A DNA stretch of 64,000 nucleotides from Tritrichomonas musculus (GCA_039105265.1 JAPFFF010000001.1:10850001-10914000); one strand, 5' to 3'; positions 18,527 to 29,939 are shown, counted from the first letter of the stretch. Notes: generated by a model from the letters alone, not told the origin. Program-made: numbers and translations.

Positions 18527-20119
18527 ATGGATGACCATATTTGTTTACAGGTCATTGATGAGCCAACAATCAAAGATATCGATCCTTTAACTGGCGAAGA
18601 AACAATCGAAGACGATAATTCTGATCTACAAAATTTTCTAAAAACATGGGAAAAAGTTGATATGAATCCTGATAAACTTAACAAGGAAGAAGAAAGCTTT
18701 GAATTTCAACAACGTCGCTGCTATTCTGAAGCTAGGCAGCATTTTGCCAGTGCAAATGAAGAATTTCGTTTCATGTCAATAATTCTTGAAAATGTCATTT
18801 CAGAGTCACACTTAGGTCGAGAATATGCTGAGGTATCAACACGCGAGCTTAATAATCCAGATGTACCTCTTGGAGCTTCAGTAATCGATAAACAACTTCA
18901 GTTACAGTCTTCTTCTAAGTTTTTTACTGAGTCAGCAAATGAAATGAGAGCAGAAGTTACGAAATATAAAAATTACTTTCGAAACCTTGATAAACTTTCA
19001 AAGAGATTTCCTATTGGCTTTTATTTTGATTATGGAAGAATTCCAATTGTTGCTGCTGTTATTCCACCAGAGCCGATCTTTTATGAAATTCCATGGATTG
19101 TTCTCCAACCAGATGAAAATGGAGATATTTATTGGAGATTATCAACTCCAATTAGTTTTTATATTAATCAGAAAAATGTTTTTTTTGATTGTGAATCGCC
19201 TTATAGCTGCTTAACATCAAGGGTTATGCTACAATATTTGTTTCACGTAATTCGCTTTGAAATGATTTCACTAAGTATTGATTATTCAATTACGCCAACA
19301 ACAAACAAAATTTCATATTCTGCACAAAATTCTATAAACGTTGAATTAGAAGTTTCTTCAGAAAAAAAACTGAAGAAAAAATCTGATTTATGTCCTCCCT
19401 ATCTTCCATCATTAGTTTCTCAATGCATGGAAATCAATCCACACCCATTCAAAAAATTCAAAGAAATCATTGATGAACGGGCTCTAATTAAAAATGCTGT
19501 TGATATAGTTTTTGCTCGTTTTCTAAGCAGTGATTTTTGCAATGTGATATATAAACAGAAAAAAAGGACTGTTGTTATTCAAATAACTCCATATTTTGGA
19601 TTTATACCTACGGAATTCAAATACATAATTAAAAATCCACACAATTTCCTTAATAATAATAATGAACAAAAAAACAATACAGAGGATTCAAAAAAAAAGC
19701 TTCAAATCGAGCCTTCTATAATTCATTCTTATAATATTACTTGCTTTTTAGGAAAAAATCACTTTTGTGCAACAGACCCACAATCTCAATACTCATATAT
19801 TAATATTGATCTTCGATCTCGTACAGCAAATAATTCATTAACAAAATGGTGTGAATCGCATTACTTTAGAATGTTTGAATTAACTGTTGCTGCTGTAGCA
19901 AGTCGATTCGGATTTATATCTAAAATGAATGAACAACAGATCACTGTAAAATGCGACCATCCAAGAAAAATTAAATTTTATACAACTGGACGTGGAGATT
20001 TAGATGTTATTGTAATTATTGGTAATGATAAATGGAAAACAAAATGGGCCAACTTACCAAGAAATGGAACCCGCGAGAAAATAGAATATTTATTCTTCTT
20101 TAACTTTACAAATATTTAA
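18527..20119 (+). CDS. MED17: MED17-like Mediator subunit (probable)
   Basis: 530 residues, soluble. The middle N-terminal part fits the MED17 pattern: a helix with EEFRFMSIILENV, a proline-containing linker (NPDVPLGASVID), a helix with SSSKFFTESANEMRAEV, then KYKNYFRNLDKLSKRFPIGF and DYGR, matching the family's E-x2-YW-x2-LL-x-LR ... VDYG block. The C-terminal half is predicted mixed alpha/beta with an Asn-rich low-complexity loop (about 375-395). MED17 is the head-module scaffold of Mediator and links activators to RNA polymerase II. Length is close to animal MED17 (about 650) but shorter. Assignment is from motif memory and should be confirmed by a profile search. Confidence 0.5.
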   Translation: MDDHICLQVIDEPTIKDIDPLTGEETIEDDNSDLQNFLKTWEKVDMNPDKLNKEEESFEFQQRRCYSEARQHFASANEEFRFMSIILENVISESHLGREYAEVSTRELNNPDVPLGASVIDKQLQLQSSSKFFTESANEMRAEVTKYKNYFRNLDKLSKRFPIGFYFDYGRIPIVAAVIPPEPIFYEIPWIVLQPDENGDIYWRLSTPISFYINQKNVFFDCESPYSCLTSRVMLQYLFHVIRFEMISLSIDYSITPTTNKISYSAQNSINVELEVSSEKKLKKKSDLCPPYLPSLVSQCMEINPHPFKKFKEIIDERALIKNAVDIVFARFLSSDFCNVIYKQKKRTVVIQITPYFGFIPTEFKYIIKNPHNFLNNNNEQKNNTEDSKKKLQIEPSIIHSYNITCFLGKNHFCATDPQSQYSYINIDLRSRTANNSLTKWCESHYFRMFELTVAAVASRFGFISKMNEQQITVKCDHPRKIKFYTTGRGDLDVIVIIGNDKWKTKWANLPRNGTREKIEYLFFFNFTNI

Positions 20120-20332
20120 TATTTAGAAATATTAATAATAAAATTAAATTGTTTAAAATTATTTTTTTTTCTAGCCATCATGCAAAAAAAAACTAACACT
20201 TTATATTACATTTGATAAATTTTTTTACAATGTATTAGAAAAATGAAAATAAAGATATTTGCTTTTATTTTAAAATTAAACAAAGTTTATCAATATGAAA
20301 GTGATATAAAATTGACATCGATATAATTGAGC

Positions 20333-20620
20333 TTATTGAACTTTGAAAAGTAGAAAACCAAGTTGGTCAATATAAAGATACACAAATCGTTCTGCAATGT
20401 GACGTACATTTGCTGCAAAATTGTGGCCAACGATCACATTCCATGTTTTTCCATCAAGCGCTTCGATTTTTTCTTTTAATGTTGCTGCCATTTCTGAGTG
20501 TGTGTTGAGCTTTGTAGATGCTGCAAGACATTCTGCTTTGATTCTATCGAGGAGCTCTGGGGTACAGTCGCTATTGACAATAACTATTCGATCGTCTGGG
20601 TTAGTGACAGCAGATGTCAT
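20333..20620 (-). CDS. DYNLL: Dynein light chain LC8-type
   Basis: 95 residues, close to the 89 of animal LC8. The landmarks are in order: a helical region ending ECLAASTKL, then EKIEALDGKTWNVIVGHNFAAN, corresponding to the family's PTWHCIVGRNFGS, then HIAERFVYLYIDQLGFLLFK, corresponding to HFIYFYLGQVAILLFK. LC8 dimers sit at the base of axonemal and cytoplasmic dynein and bind many partner peptides. The gene converges with the MED17-like gene. Confidence 0.93.
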   Translation of the reverse strand: MTSAVTNPDDRIVIVNSDCTPELLDRIKAECLAASTKLNTHSEMAATLKEKIEALDGKTWNVIVGHNFAANVRHIAERFVYLYIDQLGFLLFKVQ

Positions 20621-21054
20621 TCCGTTTTATTTTCTTTTTTAACGATTTTTTTTAAACCGTCACTTTTTTACTCGTTTTTAAAGCATAATCTTTTTCCAAG
20701 GCTAATGCAATAATCATAGCAGCCATAGTAAAATTTAAAATCAAAGCCCATTGAAAAATTGTTCTTTATATGCACAAATATATTTATATATATATATTAG
20801 TATGCAAGATTTTTAATTTAATTAAATGAATCTTACTTAGAAAGTTAAATCTTGTTGTTTATTAATTTTTTATAATCTTTGGTATCAAATTAGACCAAAT
20901 ATTAGTCATCCAAATTAGAACAAAAATAATAAAATACATGTAAGAAAAAGAATTTTAATATTGTGTAAGTATAAAATTAAAAATAAAAATAATTCGCATT
21001 TTAATATGATACAACTAACATGATTATTAAAAATAAGGGCGTGCAATGATCTTA
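20621..21054. other. Spacer between kinase 3' end and LC8 start
   Basis: 434 AT-rich bases including a run of TATATA near 20789-20800. It should contain the LC8 promoter and the kinase 3' end. No gene or element was recognised. Confidence 0.4.
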
Positions 21055-22941
21055 TCAGTGAAGATGGAGAGTATTGGGAGAAAATAAACTTTGGCATCGA
21101 GAAATTTTATTTACTCCGTTATCAGAATGGTCTTGATTTTGTTGATTTTGCATTTCTTTAGTCATTTTTTCATTTTTATGCGGATGCTGATTCTGTAACT
21201 GCTGCAATAAAAATTGCAAACTTTCTGATTGTTCTATCAAGTTTTGCTCCTTTTCTTGATCAATTATTTGATCATCATTTTTAGTTTCTTCATTCGTTTC
21301 TTTTTTATCATCAATTATCATTGGTTCTATTTGATGCATTTGGGAAGAATTTAAAACGGGTAAAGTCGATTTTAAGAGTGGAGTTTTTTTGAAAGGAGTT
21401 ATGGGATTAGCTGTCGGGCTTTTTATTTGTTGTTGATTTCGTATTAAACTTGCAGAACTTTGTATTACTGGTTTAAGAGAAGTTTGAATTTGGGAAGGCC
21501 TTCTGAATGTTGGTAATTTTTTGAATGAATTCAAATTTGGCGAATTATCTTGACTTTGAAAAGAGAACTGACTACAACGTTTAGCTTGACTTTGAAGTCT
21601 GCAATGAGTTAATCCAGCAATATTTGAATTATAACTATGACTCTTTTGTTGCATCAATTTCATTTTTTTATGTGATTGAGAAGATGAAATAGACTTAGAG
21701 GATAAAATGCAAGGATCATCAAAATATGGTGACGACTTAATTTGATCGATTGAAAATCGCATTTCTGGGTCAACAACGACCATTTTATTAATCAATTCGA
21801 TTGCATCAGGAGGAATCATCTTTAAAACATCAGCTGAAATTTCTCCTTTTAATATCTTTTCTTGAATTTGCTCTTGTCCTTTACCTTCCCATGGAGAACG
21901 GCCAGTTAGCATTACAATGAAGAGAACTCCTAGTGACCAAATATCTGCAGAAAAAGGATCATATGAATGACGGAGTATAATTTCAGGAGTTGTGTAAACA
22001 AAAGAACCACAGAACGAATTGCAAAGAATTTTTCGTCTTTTCTTTTTTTTTAAGTTTATTAGTGATTTATTGTCATTTACATTAAATTTATCTTTGCTGA
22101 TATTTAATTCATCCATGCTAGCTTTAACTTTTGCTTTTTCACTTGATACAAAATCAAGATTTTTACAACATAATTTGGTTTGCTCAGATTCAGTGTTACG
22201 CTTTCTTCTTTTGAGTGGAACATTGTTGAAATAATATATTTTTGTTTCAAAGGTATCCTGCGCGCCAATATCTTTATCGCTTGCTATTGGTGCCATTAGT
22301 GGAATCTTGCACTTGCATAATGAGGCATCATTTTTATCAGGGTTTAATTCGTTGTATTTGCTCGTTTTATAGTTTTCTTCATCATATTCATATTCATATT
22401 CACAATCAAAGGTGTTATCATTTTGATATTTTATTGAAAGACCAAAGTCGGCGAGTTTTAGTCTTCCGTAGTGATCTATTAGTACGTTTGAAGGCTTAAT
22501 ATCTCGATGAGCACATTTTTTCATATGACAATATGATAGTGCGTCAATAATTTGGTATGCAGCATTCTTAAAAAAATCTAAATTAATTGAGTTTTGCTGG
22601 CTGTTACTAGCATTTTGGCGATAGCATAATCCTATATCAGGGATAATAGCTTCAGCAAGAGATTTATTTTCACAATATTCTAGTATTAAAACATAGGAAG
22701 ACGAAATCGTGAATCTATCATATAATTTAATGATGTTTGGATGATTCAATCCAATAAGAGCGGTATTTTCAGCTGTAATTAACGTTGATTGAGTAAAAGG
22801 AATAACTTTAGCTACAAATAATTTATTAACTTCGAATTTCAAAGATTCAACAAGATAACAGTGAGCACTTCCACCATTGCCAATGCTTTTAATGAAAACG
22901 TAATCATTTACCTTTAACGGAAATTTCGACTCATCAAACAT
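21055..22941 (-). CDS. Ser/Thr protein kinase with long activation-segment insert
   Basis: 628 residues. Kinase domain about 12-410: a glycine loop GNGGSAHC (about 17), the ATP-binding Lys in FVAKVIP (about 43), HRDIKPSN (about 144), DFG (about 166), GSFVYTTPE as the APE motif (about 317) and DIWSLGVLF (about 335). All catalytic residues are present. About 150 residues, rich in Asp, Glu, Tyr, Asn and Lys, are inserted between DFG and the APE motif, where most kinases have 20-35. The catalytic core resembles CAMK/AMPK-like kinases. The C-terminal third (about 410-628) is low-complexity Gln/Ser/Asn-rich with no recognised domain. Substrate unknown. Confidence 0.88.
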   Translation of the reverse strand: MFDESKFPLKVNDYVFIKSIGNGGSAHCYLVESLKFEVNKLFVAKVIPFTQSTLITAENTALIGLNHPNIIKLYDRFTISSSYVLILEYCENKSLAEAIIPDIGLCYRQNASNSQQNSINLDFFKNAAYQIIDALSYCHMKKCAHRDIKPSNVLIDHYGRLKLADFGLSIKYQNDNTFDCEYEYEYDEENYKTSKYNELNPDKNDASLCKCKIPLMAPIASDKDIGAQDTFETKIYYFNNVPLKRRKRNTESEQTKLCCKNLDFVSSEKAKVKASMDELNISKDKFNVNDNKSLINLKKKKRRKILCNSFCGSFVYTTPEIILRHSYDPFSADIWSLGVLFIVMLTGRSPWEGKGQEQIQEKILKGEISADVLKMIPPDAIELINKMVVVDPEMRFSIDQIKSSPYFDDPCILSSKSISSSQSHKKMKLMQQKSHSYNSNIAGLTHCRLQSQAKRCSQFSFQSQDNSPNLNSFKKLPTFRRPSQIQTSLKPVIQSSASLIRNQQQIKSPTANPITPFKKTPLLKSTLPVLNSSQMHQIEPMIIDDKKETNEETKNDDQIIDQEKEQNLIEQSESLQFLLQQLQNQHPHKNEKMTKEMQNQQNQDHSDNGVNKISRCQSLFSPNTLHLH

Positions 22942-25647
22942 GATGAGTTTTATATAAATAAAAATATTTTTATATCAATTTTATATATTTGAGATAAAAT
23001 TCAGTTACCCAGAAACCCTTTCAACATTTGTACGATTTATTTTTTTTATGTCTATGAAATTCATTATACTTTGAATAGATACTAACAAATTCATAGAATT
23101 TCCTCAAAAATTGCAAACTTTTTGGATTTGTAAAACATATGATTATCAAATAGGAATATATTTATCAAATAGAAATAAGTTAATATAGAGGAAAACTTTT
23201 TTGAAATATTTCATATTTTTTAAAATTTCATTTTGGGTTTGAAATATGTAATTAGACTTGTTATTTTTAATAATTTTTAGCAAGTGAAAAATGTTTGATA
23301 ATCAAATTTACAAACTGCTAGACTTGTTATTTTGAGAATCGATATCAAAAACGTCACTTTTTTGCATCTGATACTCGATTATCAGTTTCAAAATCTGATA
23401 TCGAGATTATCGATTATCAAGATATCAGATATGAAATGTGATATAAAAATAACTGTAAACTTGATATCAATTACTGAGATCTCGAGATCTCAAGCAAATT
23501 TATCTTTTTTTATAATTGGTATTTGTGATTTTAAAATATTTAAAAATAAATAATAGAATGTATTGGTGTTCATATTAAGATTATAATAAAAAAAAACATT
23601 CTTTTTTATGAAATATTTGAGATTCAATTACTATCATATATTTATCAAAAAGTTTAATTGAAAATTCTGATATCGAAATCTGAGAAAAAAAATTCTCGAT
23701 CTCTGAAATCGATCTCGAGAATCAGTGCATATTTATGTATCAATATCAAAAAGTCATTCAAATATCGATCTCGAAAATCGGAGAATAACAAGCATTCAAA
23801 AAAGGCAAAGCATTTAAGTTATCATGACAATTTTTTCTCACTTTTTCACATTTTTTCAATTATCTCTCTCAATTTCATTCAAATTTAATTCGTTAAATTT
23901 TTTTTGAATAACGAACAAAAATTTTCTCTCTTGTAGAGATTAGGGGGTAAAGTTACAAATATTTGGTTTTATCAATGAATTCACAAAAGGCAAAGCATTT
24001 TTGCTATTATGATATGTTCAATTTTTTGAATACACTTCCTAGTTTTTTTTAATGAATACACTTCCCAGAATAGTTGTATACACTTCCTAGTTTTTTTATT
24101 GACGTTAAAAAACTTTATGTTTTCAATTTTTTCTTTCAATATTTGAATTCATTAAGAAAAATTTTGCCTATTGAATAAACTCATAGAAAATAAGGACAAA
24201 TAAATAGATTAAGGATGAACTCTGATTTCAAACTTTTTGAATACTTATTCAATTTTTTCCTTTCAATTTTTGATAAGTCTAATAAAAAAATGATTTGTTT
24301 TATTGCATTCTAATAATCCTTTTCTTTTCATGTTTTGGGAATATATAGGAAATATTCTGAATTTTATTTTTATGCAAAGACCATTTACAATTATGAAAAA
24401 AAAAATTATTGTTAATATGCAATATTTGGATGACCATATTAAGCAATGTTTACTTAAAACAAATTCGAATAATAATAATATTATCATGTGTGAACAAAAT
24501 ATACCACACTTGATTTTAAATATTGTGCTTAAATAGAGTTTTATTCTCATTTTTTTAGGCTCAGCAGCCAACAAAAACTTTTTATCTAGTGGAAGCTGTG
24601 AAGTGAAAATTTCTGTATAGAAACTTCTGTATATTTTACGTAGGGATGTTCTATTCAATTTTAGTAATTTTGAATACATTTCTTAAAAAACGTGGTTGAA
24701 TAAGGTAGACTCATGAAAAAACTTGGATGACCTCCTATGAAAGGTTTTATAAAAAGATTTAACTGTAAATATCTTTTTTTTCGATAATAAAATGCATTGA
24801 CATATATGATACTTGGCTTTATTTCTTGAGGAAAAATAAATGTATCTGATAATTTGGAAAAAAGTTGTTTTTTATAATTGTCTTGGTAATAACATCATAT
24901 AAAAGTGTAAAATCGTGACTAGTTGCTGTTTTGTAATGTTCAATAAAATAAAAACAAGAAAAAAGATAAAATAATTTTTGTTCATAAAATTATAAATAAA
25001 CGTTCTTTTTATGATTGATTCATTCAAAAGTTATTATAAAAGATTTTGTTAATTGAAATTTGAGAGATAATGATAATAAGAGTGAAAACTTTGGTAAACA
25101 AAAATATTTATCAATATAAATGTTTTTCTCAATATTTATCTATTACACTTGTTCATTATTTGTTTTAATAATAATTTTTAATTTAATATTTAATTATATA
25201 AGCATTTAACTGGTTTATATTGGAAACAAAAATTCTATGCTTTATTTGAAAAAAATTAAAAAATAAAAATATATTTTTCTTCATGAAGAGAGGTGGAAAA
25301 GAATTTCGTTCATCAAATTATTATGATTTACTTGAATATCAAACAAGAAAATTGTCTGAATGTCAAATTTTTTTGTATATTTTCATTGATAATTTTAAGT
25401 TTATCTTGTTCGATTCGTACTTCCGTAAATTGATTGGAAACAACAAGAATATTGCTTTTTCATTCAATTAGAGCCTTTCACTATTAAAACAATTTGCTGA
25501 TAATTAATTCTTTTATGATTTTAAAATTTGAATTGATTGAATGAATTATCAATTTTTTGTATGTGTTTTCACAAACCATATCCAAGATCATCCTTAATCC
25601 TATTTTTCAAAAAAGATAAAATCTTATAAAAAAATTAATAAAATGAT
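22942..25647. other. 2.7 kb intergenic stretch without a clear gene
   Basis: It carries several local repeats. A cluster of palindromic GATATC, ATCGAT and GAGATCTCGAGATCTC motifs lies at about 23330-23790. Two copies of AAAGGCAAAGCATTT occur (about 23803 and 23985). Three copies of ACACTTCC(T/C)AG lie at about 24033-24093. ORFs of 77 codons (+, 24303) and 138 codons (-, 24263) overlap each other and resemble nothing; both are probably chance. A 62-codon frame at 25283 (+) is also unassigned. Confidence 0.45.
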
Positions 25648-26112
25648 TTACTTACCAGCTGTTAAAACGAGTGTGGCAGAAATTAAACAACCATCAGGTA
25701 ATTTACACGATTCAATAGTGTTATTATCTTCAAGAAGTTGACCTTCGTAGAGCAATTTGATTTGATCAGCAAATGGAATATTGATTTCATGTGATGCAAT
25801 GTCGCTTAAATCTTTGATTTGAGTGTTAGGTTCTACAGGATATTCAACACTACGGCCAGATGGATATTTGATAATAATTGTCCTTTCCACAACTGAATTG
25901 AGAGTGCAGCCTTCTACCAAACTACAGCTTGCAACTGTGCCTCCTTCATTAAGACGATTTTCACCTAAACATAATTTAAGTTTCTTTGGATCGACACCAA
26001 ACTTTCCAGCAGCAAGTTCAGCAAGGCTTTTGATTTCTGTGTTAAGATCAACGTTGAACTCTTCGTTGTGTGGGTTTGGGAGGGATGGTGGTGATTGAAC
26101 GTAAATTTTCAT
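25648..26112 (-). CDS. Tandem ubiquitin-like domain protein
   Basis: 154 residues from ATG 26112, chosen because a trichomonad initiator lies just upstream; the frame continues further only via TTG. Two beta-grasp, ubiquitin-like repeats of about 75 residues follow each other. The first starts MKIYVQSPP and includes the family pattern I-x-SLAELAAGKFGVDPKKLKLCLG-x3-L. The second starts RTIIIKYPSG and includes IKDLSDIASHEI, then IKLLYEGQLLEDN. There is no C-terminal Gly-Gly (it ends LTAGK), so conjugation to targets is unlikely. It is better read as a stand-alone ubiquitin-fold adaptor. Function unknown. Confidence 0.8.
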   Translation of the reverse strand: MKIYVQSPPSLPNPHNEEFNVDLNTEIKSLAELAAGKFGVDPKKLKLCLGENRLNEGGTVASCSLVEGCTLNSVVERTIIIKYPSGRSVEYPVEPNTQIKDLSDIASHEINIPFADQIKLLYEGQLLEDNNTIESCKLPDGCLISATLVLTAGK

Positions 26113-26117
26113 CCTAT

Positions 26118-26124
26118 TAAATGA
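26118..26124 (-). promoter_or_regulatory. Trichomonad-type initiator (Inr)
   Basis: On the minus strand TCATTTA lies 5 bases upstream of the ubiquitin-like gene's ATG (26112). It matches the TCA(+1)-pyrimidine-T/A initiator known from Trichomonas vaginalis core promoters, which lies within about 20 bases of the start codon. Confidence 0.5.
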
Positions 26125-26217
26125 AGTAAAATAAATGGCCAAAATTACAAAATTTTGACATTATAATCGGCAAAATTTTCTTTATTTATATAATTTTTTT
26201 TATCTTTAAGATGATAT

Positions 26218-26482
26218 TACAGCTCGGAATTACTACTGCAGGCCCATTCAATTTTTTGTCTTCTTATGACTGAGATTTGGGATTTTGCAAAAAATTGTCA
26301 AATTAAAAATTTTTGGGGATAAATCAAAAAAACCAATTCAATTTTTTTTGCTCTTTTCAATTTTCACTTTTTGTTAAGGTGCTTCTGATTCATTTTTTTA
26401 AAAAAAATCAAAAAAACCTAAAATCTTCAGAATTTTTCTCAAAAAAAAAGTTCCGTTAAAATCAAAAGCACCTAACCTTACG
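26218..26482. repeat. Dispersed repeat, compact copy
   Basis: From ACAGCTCGGAATTACTACTG to AGCACCTAACCTTA. Most of it recurs as the reverse complement at 41281-41323 plus 44327-45228, where a 3 kb insertion interrupts it. The ends of the other copy read AAGGTTAGGTGCTTTTGA and ATTCCGAGCTGT. No coding potential. This copy appears to be a shortened derivative. Confidence 0.65.
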
Positions 26483-26744
26483 TTTAGATTAAAAATATAT
26501 AAATCAATATATAAATACATTGTTTTGTAAACAATTTAAGCCGAATAAAATAGTAAACATAATATGCACTCTTTTAAATTTGATTATATTTTTAAAATTT
26601 GGTCGTAATTGGAAACTTTCAAAATCTCAATATATCTTGATTTTTAAAAACATCATATATACTGATTTTCTGAAAATAAAATACATTTTATTAACATTTC
26701 GGTACAAAAAATTCTTTTTTTTGTGTATATTTTACATTATTGAT

Positions 26745-27307
26745 AAAGGAGCACGACTTTGGCGGTTATTGAAAATCGTCGTTTCGACTTCATATTGAAA
26801 TATTATATAGTATATACTATATAATATAATAGAATTATTAACACCAATCGTGGTACAAAATAAAAATTCCGTATCAACAAAACATTAATTATAATATAAT
26901 AGAATTATTAACACCAATCGTGGTACAAAATAAAATATCAATGTAAATAAACACTCAACAGAAAAGAATATTCCCCAGGATTTCAAAAATAAAAAATGTG
27001 ATTTGGAAATTTATAAGTCTACTATAAATTTTATTTAAAAGATATAATATCATTTTATCATTTAGCACTAAAATAAAATATCAAAACTATTAATTTACAA
27101 GTCCTTTGGATGATCAAAAAAAAACATCATTAGGACTTTATTTCATCACACTTGAAATAATTATGTAATGTATCATTATGGATTATATTATCTAATATAA
27201 ATAATCAATATATTTAAAAAATATTGTTTTTTCTTGTTTTTATAATAAGATATAAATGTTTTTTTAAGGCTTCTTAACGTACGAAAAACGGTTACCCGTG
27301 CTCCTTT
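26745..27307. mobile_element. AAAGGAG-family transposon, 563 bp, with 8-bp target duplication
   Basis: AAAGGAGCACG at 26745 matches the reverse complement of the other end (CGTGCTCCTTT, ending 27307). An exact 8-bp direct repeat TTATTGAT flanks it (26737-26744 and 27308-27315). Inside, a roughly 47-bp unit containing ACACCAATCGTGGTACAAAA is repeated twice in tandem (about 26819 and 26889). Non-autonomous. Same ends as the 1553-bp copy at 30493. Confidence 0.85.
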
Positions 27308-27436
27308 TTATTGATTTAATTAAAATATGTGTGAATGTAAAAAATATTTATTATTCAATATAATTAAGGATAATATAAATATCAAAAATATAAGCACATA
27401 TTTTTAATAATTTTATTATTAAAAATTGTTTCTGTC

Positions 27437-28623
27437 AGAGGTATTCATGTTAAGTGACTTAACGTCTTTTTGAATTTTTCTAATCTCATTATTTCCATCA
27501 ATATTAAGTTATATGCATTCAAATCAATAATTTTTAATTGGCTGCTCGATATAATCATTTTAAGAAAGTCTTACACTGTTTATTTTATAAAAATTTTAAT
27601 CTGGTATATCTTTAATATTTCATTCAATCTTTATGGTTTTTGAAAATTCCAAATATATTTATATTAATACACATAAGATTAATTAAATTATTAGATTTTT
27701 CAAATTAAATTAGATTTATAAACAGAAATAAAAAGAAATTAAAATTTTTTTCATTTATAAACTTATCATATCTTTTTTTTCAGCCTAGAATTTTATATAA
27801 TACTTTTCCATATGATATTTTATTATATGTATTAATGTATATGTTGGTACTTAAGATATTTATACGCTTAATTTTGAGAAATAATGGTTTTGATTTTAAT
27901 GGCTTATTTTAATGGTGTAAAATGTCATATGAAGAGTTTAAAAATATGTATTTCAAGAAATAAGAAAGTATTCAAGTATATATATCACTAAACATATTTA
28001 TTGTATTTTGGCTATTATTGTATTTTATTTTTTATTGTAAAAATAAAATGATTAATCAAGATATCTTAATTGATTAATTTAAAATATATTAATTCAATAT
28101 TTATTTTATTTCATTCAATATATAAACTAATCATGTATTCAAAAAAATGATCGCCATTTCAATAATGAATCTTTATTCAAATTATAATTATGAATTTATC
28201 TTAATATTCAATAAAATAATCCATATTATATATATATTAATATAATATAAAACATTACATAAAAAATAAATAAAATAATATAAATAAAATATATTAAAAT
28301 ATTATATAAATAAATCAGCAACAATAAAAAATTAAATTATTTCAATTTAAAAATAATCCTTTGAAATGTTACTCCATTTTCATTGAAATATTTTCTTTCA
28401 AAAGAAACAACTTTTGTTAATGATATTCAAAATTGAGAATTTAATTTCTCTAACAAAAGTTCTCCATAGCCATTTAGTCATAGAAATATTATTTATATTA
28501 ATATCTCGAAATCAAACGTATAAAACATTATATACTTTCTATTATAGCATAAATATAAAATATATAAAATATATTTTAATTATCTATCTAATTTCTAGGC
28601 TAGATCTCTTCATGAATACCTCT
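27437..28623. mobile_element. AGAGGT-family transposon copy 2 (8-bp target duplication)
   Basis: AGAGGTATTCATG at 27437 and CATGAATACCTCT ending at 28623 are inverted repeats. They are flanked by an exact 8-bp repeat TTTCTGTC (27429-27436 and 28624-28631). 1187 bp, no coding capacity. Its left interior (CTTAACGTCTTTTTGAA and what follows) is related to sequence at 41645-41850 inside another insertion. Confidence 0.85.
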
Positions 28624-28631
28624 TTTCTGTC

Positions 28632-29503
28632 GCATATTATTATACCAAAATTATTTTTGTCATGAATATCAATATTAATCATATTTATTAAGTACAAATT
28701 TTTTGCATTGTTTATTTTATGCTAATTTTTAATTCTTCAATTAATTTTATATGAGTTAAACATATTTTATATTAAGGAAAAAATATATCAGAAATAAATT
28801 GAATGCTATTCAAATTTGAATATAATAAAATTGATAAATAAAATATAAAAAAACTAAAATATCTTTTTATAACAATAAAAAATATAATAATAATTATATC
28901 AATAGTATTTTATATCTATTAAATATTCAAAAAAATAAATAAGATCAACAAATGATATATTTATTAATTATGGATTTTTTTTTTTAAAAAAAATAAAGCA
29001 CTAATAGATAATTTTGACAATTATATAATAACAATTGTTCCTATATATACAATATTTATTCTATTTACTTTATAATATCATCTAATATATCGGTTTGATA
29101 TAAATAATTATCATTTTATTTATTTTTTTTGATAAATCAAATAATTCAGATTAAGAACAATTTATAAATCATTTATAAAGTATTTAAAACTGACTAAAGC
29201 AGGAAAAATAGGCATTTGAATAAAATTCATCCTGAATCATCCATTTTTTTATGATTTTTGGTCAAATGAATATTATTAATTTATATATTTTCGTATGTTT
29301 ATTAATATATAATTGTTAATTCAACGATTTAGCCAGAAAATGAAATTTTAAAGTGATTCGTAAATGATTATAAAAAAAAATCTTTTGTTTCATTATATTT
29401 CCCCAAATATTTATTTGCATAAATAGTATTTATTTTATATATAAGCAAACAGATTTATTTGAATTTAAAATGATAGGGATAATAAAAAAAATAATCAATT
29501 ATT
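28632..29503. other. AT-rich stretch without a recognised feature
   Basis: Almost pure A/T sequence; nothing beyond simple runs was recognised. Confidence 0.4.
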
Positions 29504-29507
29504 TTAT

Positions 29508-29837
29508 GGGACCACTATCATATTTTTTTGTAAACATTTCAATATTGAGAAAACTCATAGAAAAGAAAATTCAATAGTTGTTATCTCGGAAAAAGTTTAA
29601 AACTTTAAAATTTCACCATTCCGATCATTTTTGTAAAATTTTTACTCCTTTCAACTTTTAAATTTTTATTGAAAAAAGGGAATAGGCTTAAAAGAAGAAT
29701 AGAAATAAATGATATGTAATTTATATAATTTATATATACCAAAATATAGCAAAAATACTCAAGAAATAATTTTTTTTAAGTCAATTAATTTTGTGATAAC
29801 TCATAGAATTTTTAACATAGAATTTGATAGTGGTCCC
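29508..29837. mobile_element. MITE-like element with GGGACCACTATCA ends
   Basis: GGGACCACTATCA at 29508 is matched by TGATAGTGGTCCC ending at 29837, with TTAT directly on both sides as a possible 4-bp target duplication. 330 bp, non-coding. ACTCATAGAA occurs twice inside. Confidence 0.6.
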
Positions 29838-29934
29838 TTATACATTATTTAAAATATAAATATATACCCATATCATGCATATCAATAATAGTTTATCATG
29901 AATTTAATTTAATGTTATCAACTACTAGGAGAGA

Positions 29935-29939
<5 letters not shown>

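Noticed and set aside
24263-24679. 138-codon minus-strand frame and overlapping 77-codon plus-strand frame
   Set aside because: The two frames overlap, both have A/T-driven composition (Phe, Ile, Leu, Asn, Lys), no initiator and no recognisable motif.
25283-25471. 62-codon plus-strand frame
   Set aside because: Begins plausibly (MKRGGKEFRSSNYYDLLEY) but becomes A/T-driven, with no recognised homology; left as unassigned.
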